Assembly (NCBI RefSeq): GCF_004011865.1 | Contig: NZ_RKLP01000004.1 | Span: forward strand, 124,001 to 188,000 | From: Prescottella agglutinans | GTDB taxonomy: Bacteria > Actinomycetota > Actinomycetes > Mycobacteriales > Mycobacteriaceae | Reading direction: 5' to 3' | Length of the DNA: 64,000 nt | In this document: positions 44,209 through 53,435 of the stretch, one piece after another | Numbering within the stretch: position 1 is the stretch's first letter | Layout: every line of letters begins with the position of its first letter | Program-made: the position numbers and the translations under genes | The notes under the pieces: generated by a model | What the model was told of the DNA's origin: nothing | The model's input: the letters and a program-made list of their open reading frames with translations, nothing else | Databases searched by the model: none

Positions 44209-45192
44209 TCAGCTGCGCACGAGCGGTCCGAGCGTTCGTCCGACAAGTTCGACGACACCCGGCCGGTGCCCGTTGACGACGACATTGACGATGACGCCGT
44301 CGATACCGGGGTCGAGGACACGGGTCTTGATCTGTTCGGCCACCTCGTCGGGGTTGCCGACGAACTGACGGTCCGTCGCCGCCGCACGTTCGGCCACCGA
44401 CAGCGCCGACAGGTCGACACCCCTGGACAGCAGGAACTCGCGTTGCATCTCCCGCGCCTTGTCGCCGTCCTCGTCGATGATGACCGAGGCCAGGAAGCTC
44501 GTCTCGAGGGTCGACCGGTCGCGGCCGATCTCCTCGCAGCGCTGCGCCAGCGCCTCGAGCTTGCGCGGCAGTTCGACGGCGTTGGCGATGACGTTGAGGT
44601 GGTCGGCGTAGCGGGCAGCCAGTCCGAACGTCTTCTTCTCGCCGCCGCCACCGAGCAGGATCGGCAGGTCGTCGCGGAAGCGTGGCTCGTTGATCGCGTT
44701 CTCGACGTGGTACCACTTGCCCGCGAACGTGGGTCGCTCCCCGTGGAGCATCGGGGCGATGATCTGCAAGGCCTCGTCGAGACGCTCGAAGCGCTCGGTG
44801 ACGGTGCCGAACTCGAATCCCAGTTGCTGGTGCTCGAGTTCGAACCAACCCGCACCGATGCCCAGCACCACGCGGCCGCCGCTGACGACGTCGAGCGTGG
44901 AGACGGTCTTGGCGAGCAGCGCCGGGTTGCGGTACGTGTTGCCGGTGACGAGCGCCGACAGCTGGATCGAGTCGGTGGCCGTGGCGATCCCGGCCAGCGC
45001 CGTGTACGACTCGAGCATCGGCTCGTCGGGCTCCCCGATTCCCGGCAGCTGATAGAAGTGATCCATCACGAAGACGGCGTCGAATCCGGCCGCCTCCGCC
45101 TCACGAGCTTGGGTGATGACAGTGGGAAACAGGTCGCGCACGGGAGTCGAATAGCTGAAATTCGGAATCTGGTATCCCAGGCGAATACTCAT
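44209..45192 (-). CDS. LLM-class F420-dependent oxidoreductase
   Basis: The 327-residue protein is a TIM-barrel luciferase-like oxidoreductase of the F420 type. Signatures include the start IRLGYQIPNFSYS, AGFDAVFVMDHFYQLP, LVTGNTYRNPALLAKTVSTLDVVSGGRVVLGIGAGW and PILLGGGGEKKTFGLAARYAD. The start at MSIRLGYQ is chosen over a seven-residue longer frame. The substrate cannot be predicted. It is divergent from the SRPBCC gene with about 160 bases between. Confidence 0.9.
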   Translation of the reverse strand: MSIRLGYQIPNFSYSTPVRDLFPTVITQAREAEAAGFDAVFVMDHFYQLPGIGEPDEPMLESYTALAGIATATDSIQLSALVTGNTYRNPALLAKTVSTLDVVSGGRVVLGIGAGWFELEHQQLGFEFGTVTERFERLDEALQIIAPMLHGERPTFAGKWYHVENAINEPRFRDDLPILLGGGGEKKTFGLAARYADHLNVIANAVELPRKLEALAQRCEEIGRDRSTLETSFLASVIIDEDGDKAREMQREFLLSRGVDLSALSVAERAAATDRQFVGNPDEVAEQIKTRVLDPGIDGVIVNVVVNGHRPGVVELVGRTLGPLVRS

Positions 45193-45355
45193 GCCGTCGA
45201 CGCTACGCCGCACCGGCCGTCGCCCGGCGCGAATCGTCGCCGCAACCGTGGCGGCACGCAGTCCGGGGCGGTCCCACCGAAAGCTAGGCTGCCCCCTGAC
45301 AATCTTCGCCCGGCACGTGCGCGTCCGGGCCGCGCCACATCATCAGGGGGCAACC

Positions 45356-45823
45356 ATGGGCTACGCATCGTTCACCAACTGGCGGCGGCTGGAAGGCGAC
45401 CCGGATCTCGTCTGGCACGCCTTCACCCACCCGGAGGAGACGGTGCGGTACGAGGAGCACAAGACGGAGACCGTGCTCGGGCCCGACTTCGAGATGACCG
45501 CCGGGCACGGCTGGGACAGCAGGCACGGCGAGGAATGCGACTTCGACGTCGTGCGGTGGACCATCGTGCGGCACGTGCCGAACGAGGTGTTCGAGATCTC
45601 CGGCCGTCAGCGGGGCATCCGGCAGAACGTGGTGCTCACCATGGAACCCGCGGACGGCGGCCACATCGTGACCGAGACCATTCGCTTCCGTCCGGCGTTC
45701 GCGGGCAAACCCGGCGCACAGGTGCTGTCCTGGCTGCTCCTCGCAACCGGCCTGCTGGCCAAGTTCGGCGACGACCACGGCGAGAATCTGGATCTGCTCG
45801 AGGAGTACGTCGCAGCCAGGTAG
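45356..45823 (+). CDS. SRPBCC family (START-like) protein
   Basis: The 155-residue protein has the helix-grip pattern of SRPBCC proteins: an N-terminal strand and helix (WRRLEGDPDLVWHAFTHPEETVRYEEH), seven-stranded-sheet segments (FEMTAGHGW, FDVVRWTIV, NVVLTMEPADGGHIVTETIRF) and a long C-terminal helix ending LDLLEEYVAA. These bind hydrophobic ligands. The ATG at 45,356 follows CAGGGGGCAACC. Specific role unknown. Confidence 0.75.
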   Translation: MGYASFTNWRRLEGDPDLVWHAFTHPEETVRYEEHKTETVLGPDFEMTAGHGWDSRHGEECDFDVVRWTIVRHVPNEVFEISGRQRGIRQNVVLTMEPADGGHIVTETIRFRPAFAGKPGAQVLSWLLLATGLLAKFGDDHGENLDLLEEYVAAR

Positions 45824-45849
45824 CGGAACTCACGCCCGCACGCGCACGA

Positions 45850-47358
45850 TCAGCGCGCGCTCAACGCCCGCTCCGCCGCCGGCAGCGCCCGCTCCCGATC
45901 ACCGGGGACGAGACCGATCCGGGTACGCCGGTCCAGGAGGTCGCCGGCATCGAGCGCCCCTTCGTGGCTGACGGCGAACGCCAGTTCGGCGTGGGTGAGG
46001 TCGATACCGTCGGCGATCGGCGTCAGTTCACCGGCCGCGGCGACGAGTCCGGCCTCGCCGCCGTACCGCGCGACCAGTGCCGGCGGCAGGTTCCGCGGCG
46101 CCGTCCGCGTTCCTCCCACCGCGGGCAGGTCGGTCGTCACGCACGGACGGGCGGTGAGCCCGCCGGCCGCGACCGCGGCGTCGACCGCGTCCTGCGCCAT
46201 CTTCCGGTACGTCGTGAGCTTGCCGCCCACGACGCTCACGACACCGTTCGACGAGCGCAGCACCGCGTGGTTGCGGGAGAGGTCCGCGGTCTTTCCCTCA
46301 CCCGAGTCGAGCAGCGGGCGCAGCCCCGCGAACGTGCCGAGCACGTCGGCGCGGGTGAGCGGCGTCGCGAGCGCGGTGTTGACGGTGTCGAGCAGGAAGT
46401 CGATCTCGCCGTCCGACGCCACCGGCACGTCCGGCACCGAGTCGACGGCCTCGTCGGTCAGCCCCAGGTAGACCCGGCCGAGCTGGGCGGGAAGCGCGAA
46501 CACGAAGCGGTTGGTCTCCCCCGGGATCGGCACGGTCAGCGCCGCGGTCGGGTTGCCGAGCAGTTCCGCGGGCAGCACCAGGTGGGTGCCGCGGCTGGGC
46601 TTGAGCCGGATGTCCGGGTCCACCTGGTCGGCCCAGACGCCGGCCGCGTTCACGACGGCACGGGCGCGGATCGTCATCTCCTCGCCGGTCAGCTCGTCGC
46701 GCAAGCGGGCCGAGTCACCGGTCACGTCGTAGGCGCCGACACGGGTCAGCACGGTCGCGCCGTGCGCGGCGGCCGTGCGTGCCAGTGCCACGACCAGGCG
46801 CGCGTCGTCGACGAGCTGCCCGTCGTACGCGAGCAGGCCGCCGCGCAGCCCCTCCCTGCGGACCGCGGGCGCGAGTTGCGCGGCCTTGTCCGCCCCGACC
46901 CGCCGCGACCGTGGCAGCACCGATGACGGCGTCCGCGCCGTCAGGCGCAGCGCGTCACCCGCCAGGAAACCAGTCCGGACCAGCGTCTTCTCGAACATTC
47001 CCACCGACGGGAGCAGCGGCACCAGCTGTGGCATGGCGCGAACGAGGTGCGGGGCCGTGCGGGTCATGAGGATGCCGCGTTCGACGGCGCTCTCCCGCGC
47101 GATCCCGACATTGCCCGACGCAAGGTAGCGCAGCCCACCGTGGGCCAACTTGGAGCTCCAGCGGCTGGTTCCGAACGCGAGGTCGTGCTTGTCGACGAGG
47201 ACCGTCCGCAGGCCGCGGGACGCCGCGTCGAGGGCCGTTCCGACTCCAGTGATGCCGCCACCGATCACGAGTAGGTCGACGGTACCGCCGTCACCGAGGG
47301 CCGAGAGCTCACGGCCGCGACGGTCCGCGTTGAGCGCCGACTGCGGATTGTCCTGCAC
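45850..47358 (-). CDS. glpD: aerobic glycerol-3-phosphate dehydrogenase
   Basis: GlpD oxidises sn-glycerol-3-phosphate to dihydroxyacetone phosphate at the membrane, feeding electrons to quinone. The 502-residue product has the FAD-binding motif LVIGGGITGVGTALDAASRG, the family signatures GTSRWSSKLAHGGLRYL and VVSVVGGKLTTYRKMA, and a C-terminal domain shared by the family. It is transcribed together with, or right after, the TetR gene on the same strand (25 bases apart). The divergent oxidase and lipid kinase suggest a glycerolipid locus. Confidence 0.95.
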   Translation of the reverse strand: MQDNPQSALNADRRGRELSALGDGGTVDLLVIGGGITGVGTALDAASRGLRTVLVDKHDLAFGTSRWSSKLAHGGLRYLASGNVGIARESAVERGILMTRTAPHLVRAMPQLVPLLPSVGMFEKTLVRTGFLAGDALRLTARTPSSVLPRSRRVGADKAAQLAPAVRREGLRGGLLAYDGQLVDDARLVVALARTAAAHGATVLTRVGAYDVTGDSARLRDELTGEEMTIRARAVVNAAGVWADQVDPDIRLKPSRGTHLVLPAELLGNPTAALTVPIPGETNRFVFALPAQLGRVYLGLTDEAVDSVPDVPVASDGEIDFLLDTVNTALATPLTRADVLGTFAGLRPLLDSGEGKTADLSRNHAVLRSSNGVVSVVGGKLTTYRKMAQDAVDAAVAAGGLTARPCVTTDLPAVGGTRTAPRNLPPALVARYGGEAGLVAAAGELTPIADGIDLTHAELAFAVSHEGALDAGDLLDRRTRIGLVPGDRERALPAAERALSAR

Positions 47359-47383
47359 TGTTCCTCCTGGAATGGGTTGCTGG

Positions 47384-47971
47384 TCAGCGGGGCGCGAGGT
47401 AGGAGTCGACGGCGATCTCCAACTCGGCGGTGAGTTCGGCCGCGGGGAGCACCTCGGCGACCATGACAGACGACTGGACGGCCGACTGGGCGATCAGCAG
47501 CACCATCGCCGCGAGGTGCGTGGGGTCCCCGGCCCGGATCGATCCGTCACGCTGCCCGGCCGCGACCGCCAGCGCCACACGCTCCACGATCACCCGCTGG
47601 CTCGTGCCGAGCCGGTCGACGATGTAGGTCATGAGCAGGTCCGGGTCCGATCGCAGGATCTTCACGAACAGTGGGTGCTCGCGCATCCCGGTCGCGACGT
47701 CGACCGCCGCCCGCACCAGCTGGGCACGTGCCGGTTCGTCGCCGTCCATGTCGGGAATCGCGACACGGATCTCGCGCGTCAGCAGGTCGGCGACCACGGC
47801 CCGGGTGTCGGGCCAGCGCCGGTAGACGGTGGGCCGGCTCACCCCTGCACGGCGCGCGACCTCGGCGAGCGTCGTGCGCCGCAGCCCGAAGTCGAGCACG
47901 CACGAGCGTGTCGCGTCGAGGATCAGGTCGTCGACGGTGGGCGAATCGGAAACATCGTTACGGATAGACAT
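47384..47971 (-). CDS. TetR family regulator of the glpD / oxidase locus
   Basis: The 195-residue regulator starts MSIRNDVSDSPTVDDLIL. Its DNA-binding domain is DFGLRRTTLAEVARRAGVSRPTVYRRWPDTRAVVADLL (about residues 27-64). It lies between glpD and the divergent FAD-linked oxidase, the normal place for a local repressor. The 20-base gap to the oxidase holds TGTAACAC and TGTAACG, two related half-sites that might form the operator. Ligand unknown; a glycerol-phosphate or lipid signal is plausible. Confidence 0.87.
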   Translation of the reverse strand: MSIRNDVSDSPTVDDLILDATRSCVLDFGLRRTTLAEVARRAGVSRPTVYRRWPDTRAVVADLLTREIRVAIPDMDGDEPARAQLVRAAVDVATGMREHPLFVKILRSDPDLLMTYIVDRLGTSQRVIVERVALAVAAGQRDGSIRAGDPTHLAAMVLLIAQSAVQSSVMVAEVLPAAELTAELEIAVDSYLAPR

Positions 47972-47991
47972 CGTGTGTAACACTGTAACGC

Positions 47992-49620
47992 ATGTCCGAA
48001 GCATTCGTGCCCGAGTTCCCCGCCGCCGAAGCTCCCACCATGGAGTGGGACGCCTGGGGCGTCGCGGAGTCCCGCCGCCATCTGTCGCCCCAGGTCAAGT
48101 CCCTCCTCCAGCAGGCACTCGGAGTGTCCGCCGAGCAGTCCCCGCCGCCCACCGAAGCCGACGCGATCGTCCGCGAGACCGCGCTCGGCACCCCGCTCGT
48201 CCACGCCCTCGAGGACCTCCTCGGGCCCGACAACGTGCGCACCGACACCGCGACGCGACTGCGACACGCCGGCGGCAAGAGCACCCCGGACCTGTTGCGC
48301 CGCAAGTCCACCGGCGAGCAGGATGCGCCCGACGCGGTGCTGCTGCCCGGCTCGCACGACGAGGTGCTGGCGCTGCTGCGCTTCTGCACGGCCGAGGGCA
48401 TCGCCGTGGTGCCGTTCGGCGGCGGCACCACCGTCGTCGGCGGCGTCGATCCCGCGCGCGGCCGCTTCGGTTCCGTCGTCGCGCTCGACCTGCGCCGACT
48501 CGACGCCCTCGTCGACCTCGATCCGATCTCCGGTGTCGCGACGCTCCAGGCCGGTGTGACCGGCCCCCAGGCCGAGCAGCTTCTCGGCGCGCACGGCTTC
48601 TCGTTGGGACACTTCCCGCAGAGCTTCCAGTTCGCCACCATCGGCGGGTTCGCCGCCACCCGGTCGTCGGGCCAGGCGTCCGCCGGCTACGGCCGCTTCG
48701 ACGACATGGTGGAGTGGCTGCGCGTCGCGACCCCGTCGGGCACTCTCGAACTCGGCCGCGGTCCCGCGTCCGCCGCCGGGCCGGACCTGCGCGAGCTGTT
48801 CGTCGGCTCCGAGGGCACGCTCGGCATCATCACCGAGGTGGGCCTGCGGGTGCACCCGGTCCCCGAGCACACCGCGTACCAGGCATGGTCGTTCCCCGAC
48901 TTCGAGACCGGCGCCGCCGCCCTGCGCGCGGTGGCGCAGTCCGGGTCCGCCCCCACCGTCATGCGACTGTCCGACGAGGCCGAGACCGGCATCAACCTGG
49001 CCCTCGCCGGCGACATCGGCGGCGACAGCCCCACGTCCGGGTGCCTGGCGATCACGACGTTCGAGGGCACCGACGCCCACGTCCGGGCGCGCTACGCGGA
49101 GGCCACCGCACTGCTCGCCGCGGCGGGAGGCACCGCCCTGGGCGAGGGACCGGCGCAGTCGTGGGAACACGGCCGCTTCGACGCCCCCTATCTGCGCGAC
49201 GCCCTGCTGAACACCGGCGCGATCGCCGAGACGCTCGAAACCGCCACGCGTTGGTCCAATCTGGCGAACCTGCGGACCGCCGTGACCACCGCTCTGACCG
49301 AATCACTTGGCGCCCAGGGCACTCCGGCGCTCGTGATGTGCCACATCTCGCACACGTATCAGACGGGTGCGTCGCTGTACTTCACGGTCGTGTGCGCGCA
49401 GGCCGCGGATCCGTTGTCGCAGTGGGCCGCCGCCAAGCGAGCCGCAGGTGACGCGATCGTTGCCGCCGGCGGCACCATCACCCACCACCACGCGGTCGGC
49501 CGCGACCACCGCCCGTGGATGGCGAACGAGGTGGGCGAGCTCGGGGCGCAGGTCCTGCGCGCGGTCAAGGACGCAATCGACCCCTCCGGAATCCTCAACC
49601 CTGGCAAGCTGATCCCATGA
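47992..49620 (+). CDS. FAD-linked oxidase, alkyldihydroxyacetonephosphate-synthase-like
   Basis: The 542-residue flavoprotein has the PCMH/vanillyl-alcohol-oxidase fold. The FAD-binding stretch is GIAVVPFGGGTTVVGGV, then GFAATRSSGQASAGYGRFDDMV and VGSEGTLGIITEVGLRV. Near the C-terminus SHTYQTGASLYFTVV and THHHAVGRDHRPWM match the His-rich active site of alkyl-DHAP synthases, which make ether lipids. Whether this bacterium makes ether lipids with it is unproven. The stop overlaps the next start (ATGA). Confidence 0.88.
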   Translation: MSEAFVPEFPAAEAPTMEWDAWGVAESRRHLSPQVKSLLQQALGVSAEQSPPPTEADAIVRETALGTPLVHALEDLLGPDNVRTDTATRLRHAGGKSTPDLLRRKSTGEQDAPDAVLLPGSHDEVLALLRFCTAEGIAVVPFGGGTTVVGGVDPARGRFGSVVALDLRRLDALVDLDPISGVATLQAGVTGPQAEQLLGAHGFSLGHFPQSFQFATIGGFAATRSSGQASAGYGRFDDMVEWLRVATPSGTLELGRGPASAAGPDLRELFVGSEGTLGIITEVGLRVHPVPEHTAYQAWSFPDFETGAAALRAVAQSGSAPTVMRLSDEAETGINLALAGDIGGDSPTSGCLAITTFEGTDAHVRARYAEATALLAAAGGTALGEGPAQSWEHGRFDAPYLRDALLNTGAIAETLETATRWSNLANLRTAVTTALTESLGAQGTPALVMCHISHTYQTGASLYFTVVCAQAADPLSQWAAAKRAAGDAIVAAGGTITHHHAVGRDHRPWMANEVGELGAQVLRAVKDAIDPSGILNPGKLIP

Positions 49621-50507
49621 CGAGGTCGGTTACCGTCCTGACGAATCCCACGGCCGGTGGCGGTCACGCCCCGTGGGCGGCTGCGGCGGCCGTCACCCGC
49701 CTGCGGGAGCTCGGTGTCACAGTCACCGAGATCGAGGGCCGGACCGCCGACGAGGCCCTCGAACTCGCACGCAAGGCCGTCGCCGCGGGCACCGATGCGC
49801 TCGTCGCGGCCGGTGGCGACGGTCTCGTCAGCATCGCGTGGCAGGCATTGGCGCAGACCGGAACTCCACTCGGCATCATTCCCGGGGGCACCGGCAACGA
49901 CCATGCCCGGCTGTTCCACATCCCGGTCGACAACGCGGTCACGGCCGCCGACATCATCGCCGACGGGGAAGTCGCCACCATCGACCTGGCGAAGGTCGGG
50001 GACCGCTGGTTCGGCACCGTGCTGTCGAGCGGGTTCGATGCCCTCGTCACCGACCGCGCCAACCGGATGCGCTGGCCCCGGGGTCCGATGCGCTACAACC
50101 TCGCGATGCTGGTCGAGCTGGCGCAGCTGAAGCCGATCCCCTACCGGATCGTCCTCGACGACCGCACCGTCGAACTCGACGCGACGATGGTGTCGGTGGG
50201 CAACGGCACCTCCTACGGGGGCGGCATGCTCATCACCCCGAACGCGGTGCTCGACGACGGGCTGCTCGACGTCACGGTCGTGAAGTCCGGCGGTCGCCTC
50301 AGGCTGGTCCGCCTGTTCCCCACCGTCTACAAGGGCACCCACGTGGAGCTCGACGACGTCGAGACGTACCGCACCCGCAAGCTCCGGCTCGAGACCGGCA
50401 CCCCGGTGACCTCGTATGCCGACGGCGAATTCGTCGCGCAGCTGCCGATCGACATCGAGGCGGTGCCGGGTGCGGGCCGCGTCATCGTCGGCGCACCGCT
50501 GCGGTAG
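49617..50507 (+). CDS. diacylglycerol/lipid kinase (DagK/YegS family)
   Basis: The 296-residue kinase has TVLTNPTAGGGHAP, the nucleotide motif DALVAAGGDGLVSIAWQAL (the usual GGDGT has Leu for Thr) and LGIIPGGTGNDHARLF. A beta-sandwich C-terminal domain carries GNGTSYGGGMLITPNAVLDDGLLDV. It would phosphorylate diacylglycerol or a related lipid. It is translationally coupled to the FAD-linked oxidase by a four-base overlap, so the two likely act on the same lipid pathway. Confidence 0.9.
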   Translation: MTRSVTVLTNPTAGGGHAPWAAAAAVTRLRELGVTVTEIEGRTADEALELARKAVAAGTDALVAAGGDGLVSIAWQALAQTGTPLGIIPGGTGNDHARLFHIPVDNAVTAADIIADGEVATIDLAKVGDRWFGTVLSSGFDALVTDRANRMRWPRGPMRYNLAMLVELAQLKPIPYRIVLDDRTVELDATMVSVGNGTSYGGGMLITPNAVLDDGLLDVTVVKSGGRLRLVRLFPTVYKGTHVELDDVETYRTRKLRLETGTPVTSYADGEFVAQLPIDIEAVPGAGRVIVGAPLR

Positions 50508-50521
50508 CGACCCGGTCGCGG

Positions 50522-51235
50522 TCAGCCGCCGTAGACGAACAGCTCGAAGCCGACCGCGCGCTCGGCGTCGAATCCAGGCTTGGGCCCGGTGGACATCTCG
50601 ATCTGCCGGGCCGCCTGGTCCAGGACGGGCTCGTCGCTGAGCGCCTCCAGATAGGCGCGGTGCTCGCACAGCGACGTCACCGCCCGTTCGACCGTCGCGG
50701 TGACGTCGACGGCGTGCGTGCTCCCGAGCATCACGTTGACCGCAGCCCAGCGCACCCCCGCCCACGGCGGTTCGGTGAGTTCCGGGAAGATCCACTCGTT
50801 CGCGGCGTCGGCTACGGCATCGAGGACCGCGAGCCCGACGGCTCTGTGATCGGCGCTGTTGAGGAAGCCGGGACCCCACGTCTCGCGGTGGTTCGCGGTG
50901 ACGACCATCTCGGGGTTATGGGCACGGATCACCCGCGCGAGATCCATACGCAGCTGGGGTCCGTACTCGATCCGACCGTCGGGATAGCCGAGGAACTCGA
51001 CCTCCGTCACCCCCACGACGGCGGCCGAGCGCCGTTCCTCCTCCTCACGCAGCGGACCGCATTGTCCGGGATGCAGTCCCGCGATCCCCGCCTCGCCGCT
51101 CGTCACCAGGACGTACCGGATGTCCTTGCCCTGATCGGTCCACCGCGCCACCGCGGCTGCGGCCCCGTACTCGATGTCGTCGGGGTGGGCGACGATCACC
51201 AGCCCGCGCTGCCAGTCCTCGGGAATCGGCTCCAT
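50522..51235 (-). CDS. PIG-L family N-acetylglucosaminyl deacetylase-like protein
   Basis: The 237-residue zinc hydrolase has the hallmark AHPDD motif in LVIVAHPDDIEYGAAAAVARW, plus TANHRETWGPG and the SADHRAVG metal His. Family members deacetylate GlcNAc-containing compounds such as mycothiol precursors or act on mycothiol conjugates. It starts four bases after the stop of the MFS gene, so it is probably cotranscribed. Start chosen at MEPIPEDWQRG; the longer frame runs into the MFS gene. Confidence 0.88.
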   Translation of the reverse strand: MEPIPEDWQRGLVIVAHPDDIEYGAAAAVARWTDQGKDIRYVLVTSGEAGIAGLHPGQCGPLREEEERRSAAVVGVTEVEFLGYPDGRIEYGPQLRMDLARVIRAHNPEMVVTANHRETWGPGFLNSADHRAVGLAVLDAVADAANEWIFPELTEPPWAGVRWAAVNVMLGSTHAVDVTATVERAVTSLCEHRAYLEALSDEPVLDQAARQIEMSTGPKPGFDAERAVGFELFVYGG

Positions 51236-51239
51236 GACG

Positions 51240-52460
51240 TCAGCATGCCCCTGCAGCCGCGGTCTCGCGCGCCGAAACTCGGATATCGAGCCACCACACG
51301 AGCAGCACCCCGAGCGACAAGGCCGCACCCGCCCAGCACACACCGGCCCAGCCGTGGGTGGCCCACACCAGCGAACCCAGCGCCGATCCGGCGGCGCCAC
51401 CGACGAAGTATCCGGTCATGTACACCGCTGTGACCCTCGAGCGCGCCTGCGGCGCAAGCGCGTAGATGACACCCTGGTTGCTCACGTGCACGCACTTGAG
51501 CGCGACGTCGGAGACCAGGACCGCGAGGACGAACGCGATCAGGCTGCTCGCGCCGAGCCCGAACAGCGCCCAGGACGCCAGCAGTACGAGCGCCCCGACG
51601 CCTGCGGTGGCCCGCGCCAGGCCCCGGTCGGCGAGGCGTCCCGCGACGTTGGCCATGACGGCGCCGGCGACACCCGCGAGACCGACCAGACCGATCGCGA
51701 CGTCGTCCAGGTTGAACGGCTCGGCCGCGAGCACGAACGCCATCGCGGCGAAGACGGTGCTGGCGGCGGCGAAGCTGAGTGCGCTCATCGCCGTCGCGGT
51801 GCGCAGTCGCGGGTGGTCGCGCAGCAGCGTCCCCATCGAGGCGAGGATCGCGCCGTAGCCGAGACCGTGCCGATCGCGTGAACTCGGCAGGGCACGCCAC
51901 AGGACGACGGCGATCAGGATCATCGCGATCGCGTTGAGGCGGTACACGGTCTGCCACCCACCGAGCGGGGTGAGCAGGCCGGCGACGCTGCGGGCCAGCA
52001 GGATGCCGACCATGAGGCCGCTCATCACCGTGCCGACGGCCGTCGCTGCCCGGCCCGGTTCGGCCAGGGCGGCCGCGAACGGGACCAGCACCTGCGCGGC
52101 CACCGAGAACAGGCCGGCCATCGCGGTGCCGACCATGAGCCACCCGATCGACGGTGCGACACCGCACACGCCCTGCCCGACCGCGGCGAGCACCATCAGC
52201 CCGACGCTGAGCACCCGCCGGTCGACGAGGTCACCGAGCGGGACGAGGAACATCAGGCCGAGGCCGTAGAACACCTGCGACACGGTGACCGTCACCGCGG
52301 CCGTCGACTGGTCCACCCCGAGGGCGGTCGCGATCGAGTCCAGGAGCGGCTGGTTGAAGTAGTTGCCGCCCACGCACAGGCCCGTCGCGACGGCCATGAC
52401 GAGCAGGAGACCCGGCGACAGGGCCGGGCGAGAGGGAATTCGGGTTTCGGTGACACTCAC
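51240..52460 (-). CDS. MFS transporter
   Basis: The 406-residue protein has 12 hydrophobic segments of the drug:H+ antiporter/YdhP-type MFS. The loop 2-3 motif is GDLVDRRVLSVGLMVLAAVG, and the half-way loop is ALPSSRDRHGLGYG. The GVGALVLLASWALFG segment and a late VTAVYMTGYFVGGAAGSALGS are also visible. It is divergent from a LysR gene with a palindrome between, so it is probably under LysR control. Substrate unknown; an arabinose/amino-acid efflux-like carrier is possible. Confidence 0.88.
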   Translation of the reverse strand: MSVTETRIPSRPALSPGLLLVMAVATGLCVGGNYFNQPLLDSIATALGVDQSTAAVTVTVSQVFYGLGLMFLVPLGDLVDRRVLSVGLMVLAAVGQGVCGVAPSIGWLMVGTAMAGLFSVAAQVLVPFAAALAEPGRAATAVGTVMSGLMVGILLARSVAGLLTPLGGWQTVYRLNAIAMILIAVVLWRALPSSRDRHGLGYGAILASMGTLLRDHPRLRTATAMSALSFAAASTVFAAMAFVLAAEPFNLDDVAIGLVGLAGVAGAVMANVAGRLADRGLARATAGVGALVLLASWALFGLGASSLIAFVLAVLVSDVALKCVHVSNQGVIYALAPQARSRVTAVYMTGYFVGGAAGSALGSLVWATHGWAGVCWAGAALSLGVLLVWWLDIRVSARETAAAGAC

Positions 52461-52498
52461 ACCGAGAATTCTTTACCCCCACTAATCATCTGTCTAAC

Positions 52499-52523
52499 AT
52501 CTGAATCAGATCACACTGATCTC
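52499..52523. promoter_or_regulatory. LysR-type operator between the LysR and MFS genes
   Basis: ATCTGA-A-TCAGAT at 52,499-52,511 is a perfect palindrome. It overlaps a second interrupted one, ATCAG-N6-CTGAT at 52,505-52,520. Interrupted ATC...GAT dyads of this spacing fit LysR-type T-N11-A binding sites. They lie midway between the divergent starts. Confidence 0.65.
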
Positions 52524-52547
52524 GATTGACGATGATCGGAGGCCCCG

Positions 52548-53429
52548 ATGGAACTGCGACAACTGCGCTACGCGCTCGCCGTGGCCGAGGAACGGCACTT
52601 CACACGGGCCGCCGACCGCCTGCACGTCGCCCAGTCCGCGCTCAGCCACCAGGTCCGGCAACTCGAGCACGAACTCGGCACTCCCCTGTTCACTCGGACC
52701 AACCGCCGCGTCGAACTCACCGACGCCGGCGAGGCGTTCGTCCTCCATGCCCGTGAAGTCCTCGCCGCCACCGACCGACTGCGCGGGGAAGTGTCCGCGA
52801 GTGGGCGCACGGTCACCGGCACCCTCCGGATCGGCACGATCACGACGCTCACCCAGATCGACCTCGCCGCACTGGTCCGGGCGTTCCTCGACACCCACCC
52901 CGGCGTGGACGTGCACGTCACGTCGTCGATGAGCGAATCGATCGTCGAGCAGGTCGAGAACGGGGATCTCGACCTCGGGTTCATCGGCCTGTGGCACACC
53001 CGCCCCCGAGCCGACCTGACGGCCCGCGTCCTCGGCACCGAGCAACTCGTCGCCGTCGTCGGGCGCGACCACCCGTGGGCCGGACGCGGCACGGTCACGC
53101 TGCGCGACCTCGCGGACGTCCCCACCGTCGACTTCCCCGAGGGAACCGGCGCCCGGCGCCAGAGCGACGACGCCTTCGCCATGGCGGGTCTGCCGCGAAC
53201 GGTCGTCGCCCGGGCCGGGTCGGCGACCCTCGTCGCCGCACTCGCGGCCGCCGGCGTCGGCGTCGGATTCCTGCCCGAATCCGACGCCGTAACCCGTCCC
53301 GAACTGCACCTGCTCCGGATCGCCGACGCGCCCATCCGGACAGTGCACATGATCAGCAAGCCGACCCTGCTGACACCGCCGGGGCGCGCGTTCGCCGACC
53401 TCGTCGACCGACACCTGAGCGACGCCTAG
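52548..53429 (+). CDS. LysR family transcriptional regulator
   Basis: The 293-residue regulator has the LysR start MELRQLRYALAVAEERHFTRAADRLHVAQSALSHQVRQLE (written here only to mark the helix-turn-helix region, residues 1-40). It also has the type-2 periplasmic-binding-fold effector domain (TGTLRIGTITTLTQIDLAAL, GDLDLGFIGLW, VGFLPESDAV). It is divergent from the MFS gene and most likely controls it. Effector unknown. Confidence 0.92.
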   Translation: MELRQLRYALAVAEERHFTRAADRLHVAQSALSHQVRQLEHELGTPLFTRTNRRVELTDAGEAFVLHAREVLAATDRLRGEVSASGRTVTGTLRIGTITTLTQIDLAALVRAFLDTHPGVDVHVTSSMSESIVEQVENGDLDLGFIGLWHTRPRADLTARVLGTEQLVAVVGRDHPWAGRGTVTLRDLADVPTVDFPEGTGARRQSDDAFAMAGLPRTVVARAGSATLVAALAAAGVGVGFLPESDAVTRPELHLLRIADAPIRTVHMISKPTLLTPPGRAFADLVDRHLSDA

Positions 53430-53435
53430 CGAGCG

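Noticed and set aside
44173-46926. 917-codon open frame on the plus strand
   Set aside because: It crosses the LLM oxidoreductase, the SRPBCC gene and most of glpD, all with clear motifs, and shows no conserved sequence itself.
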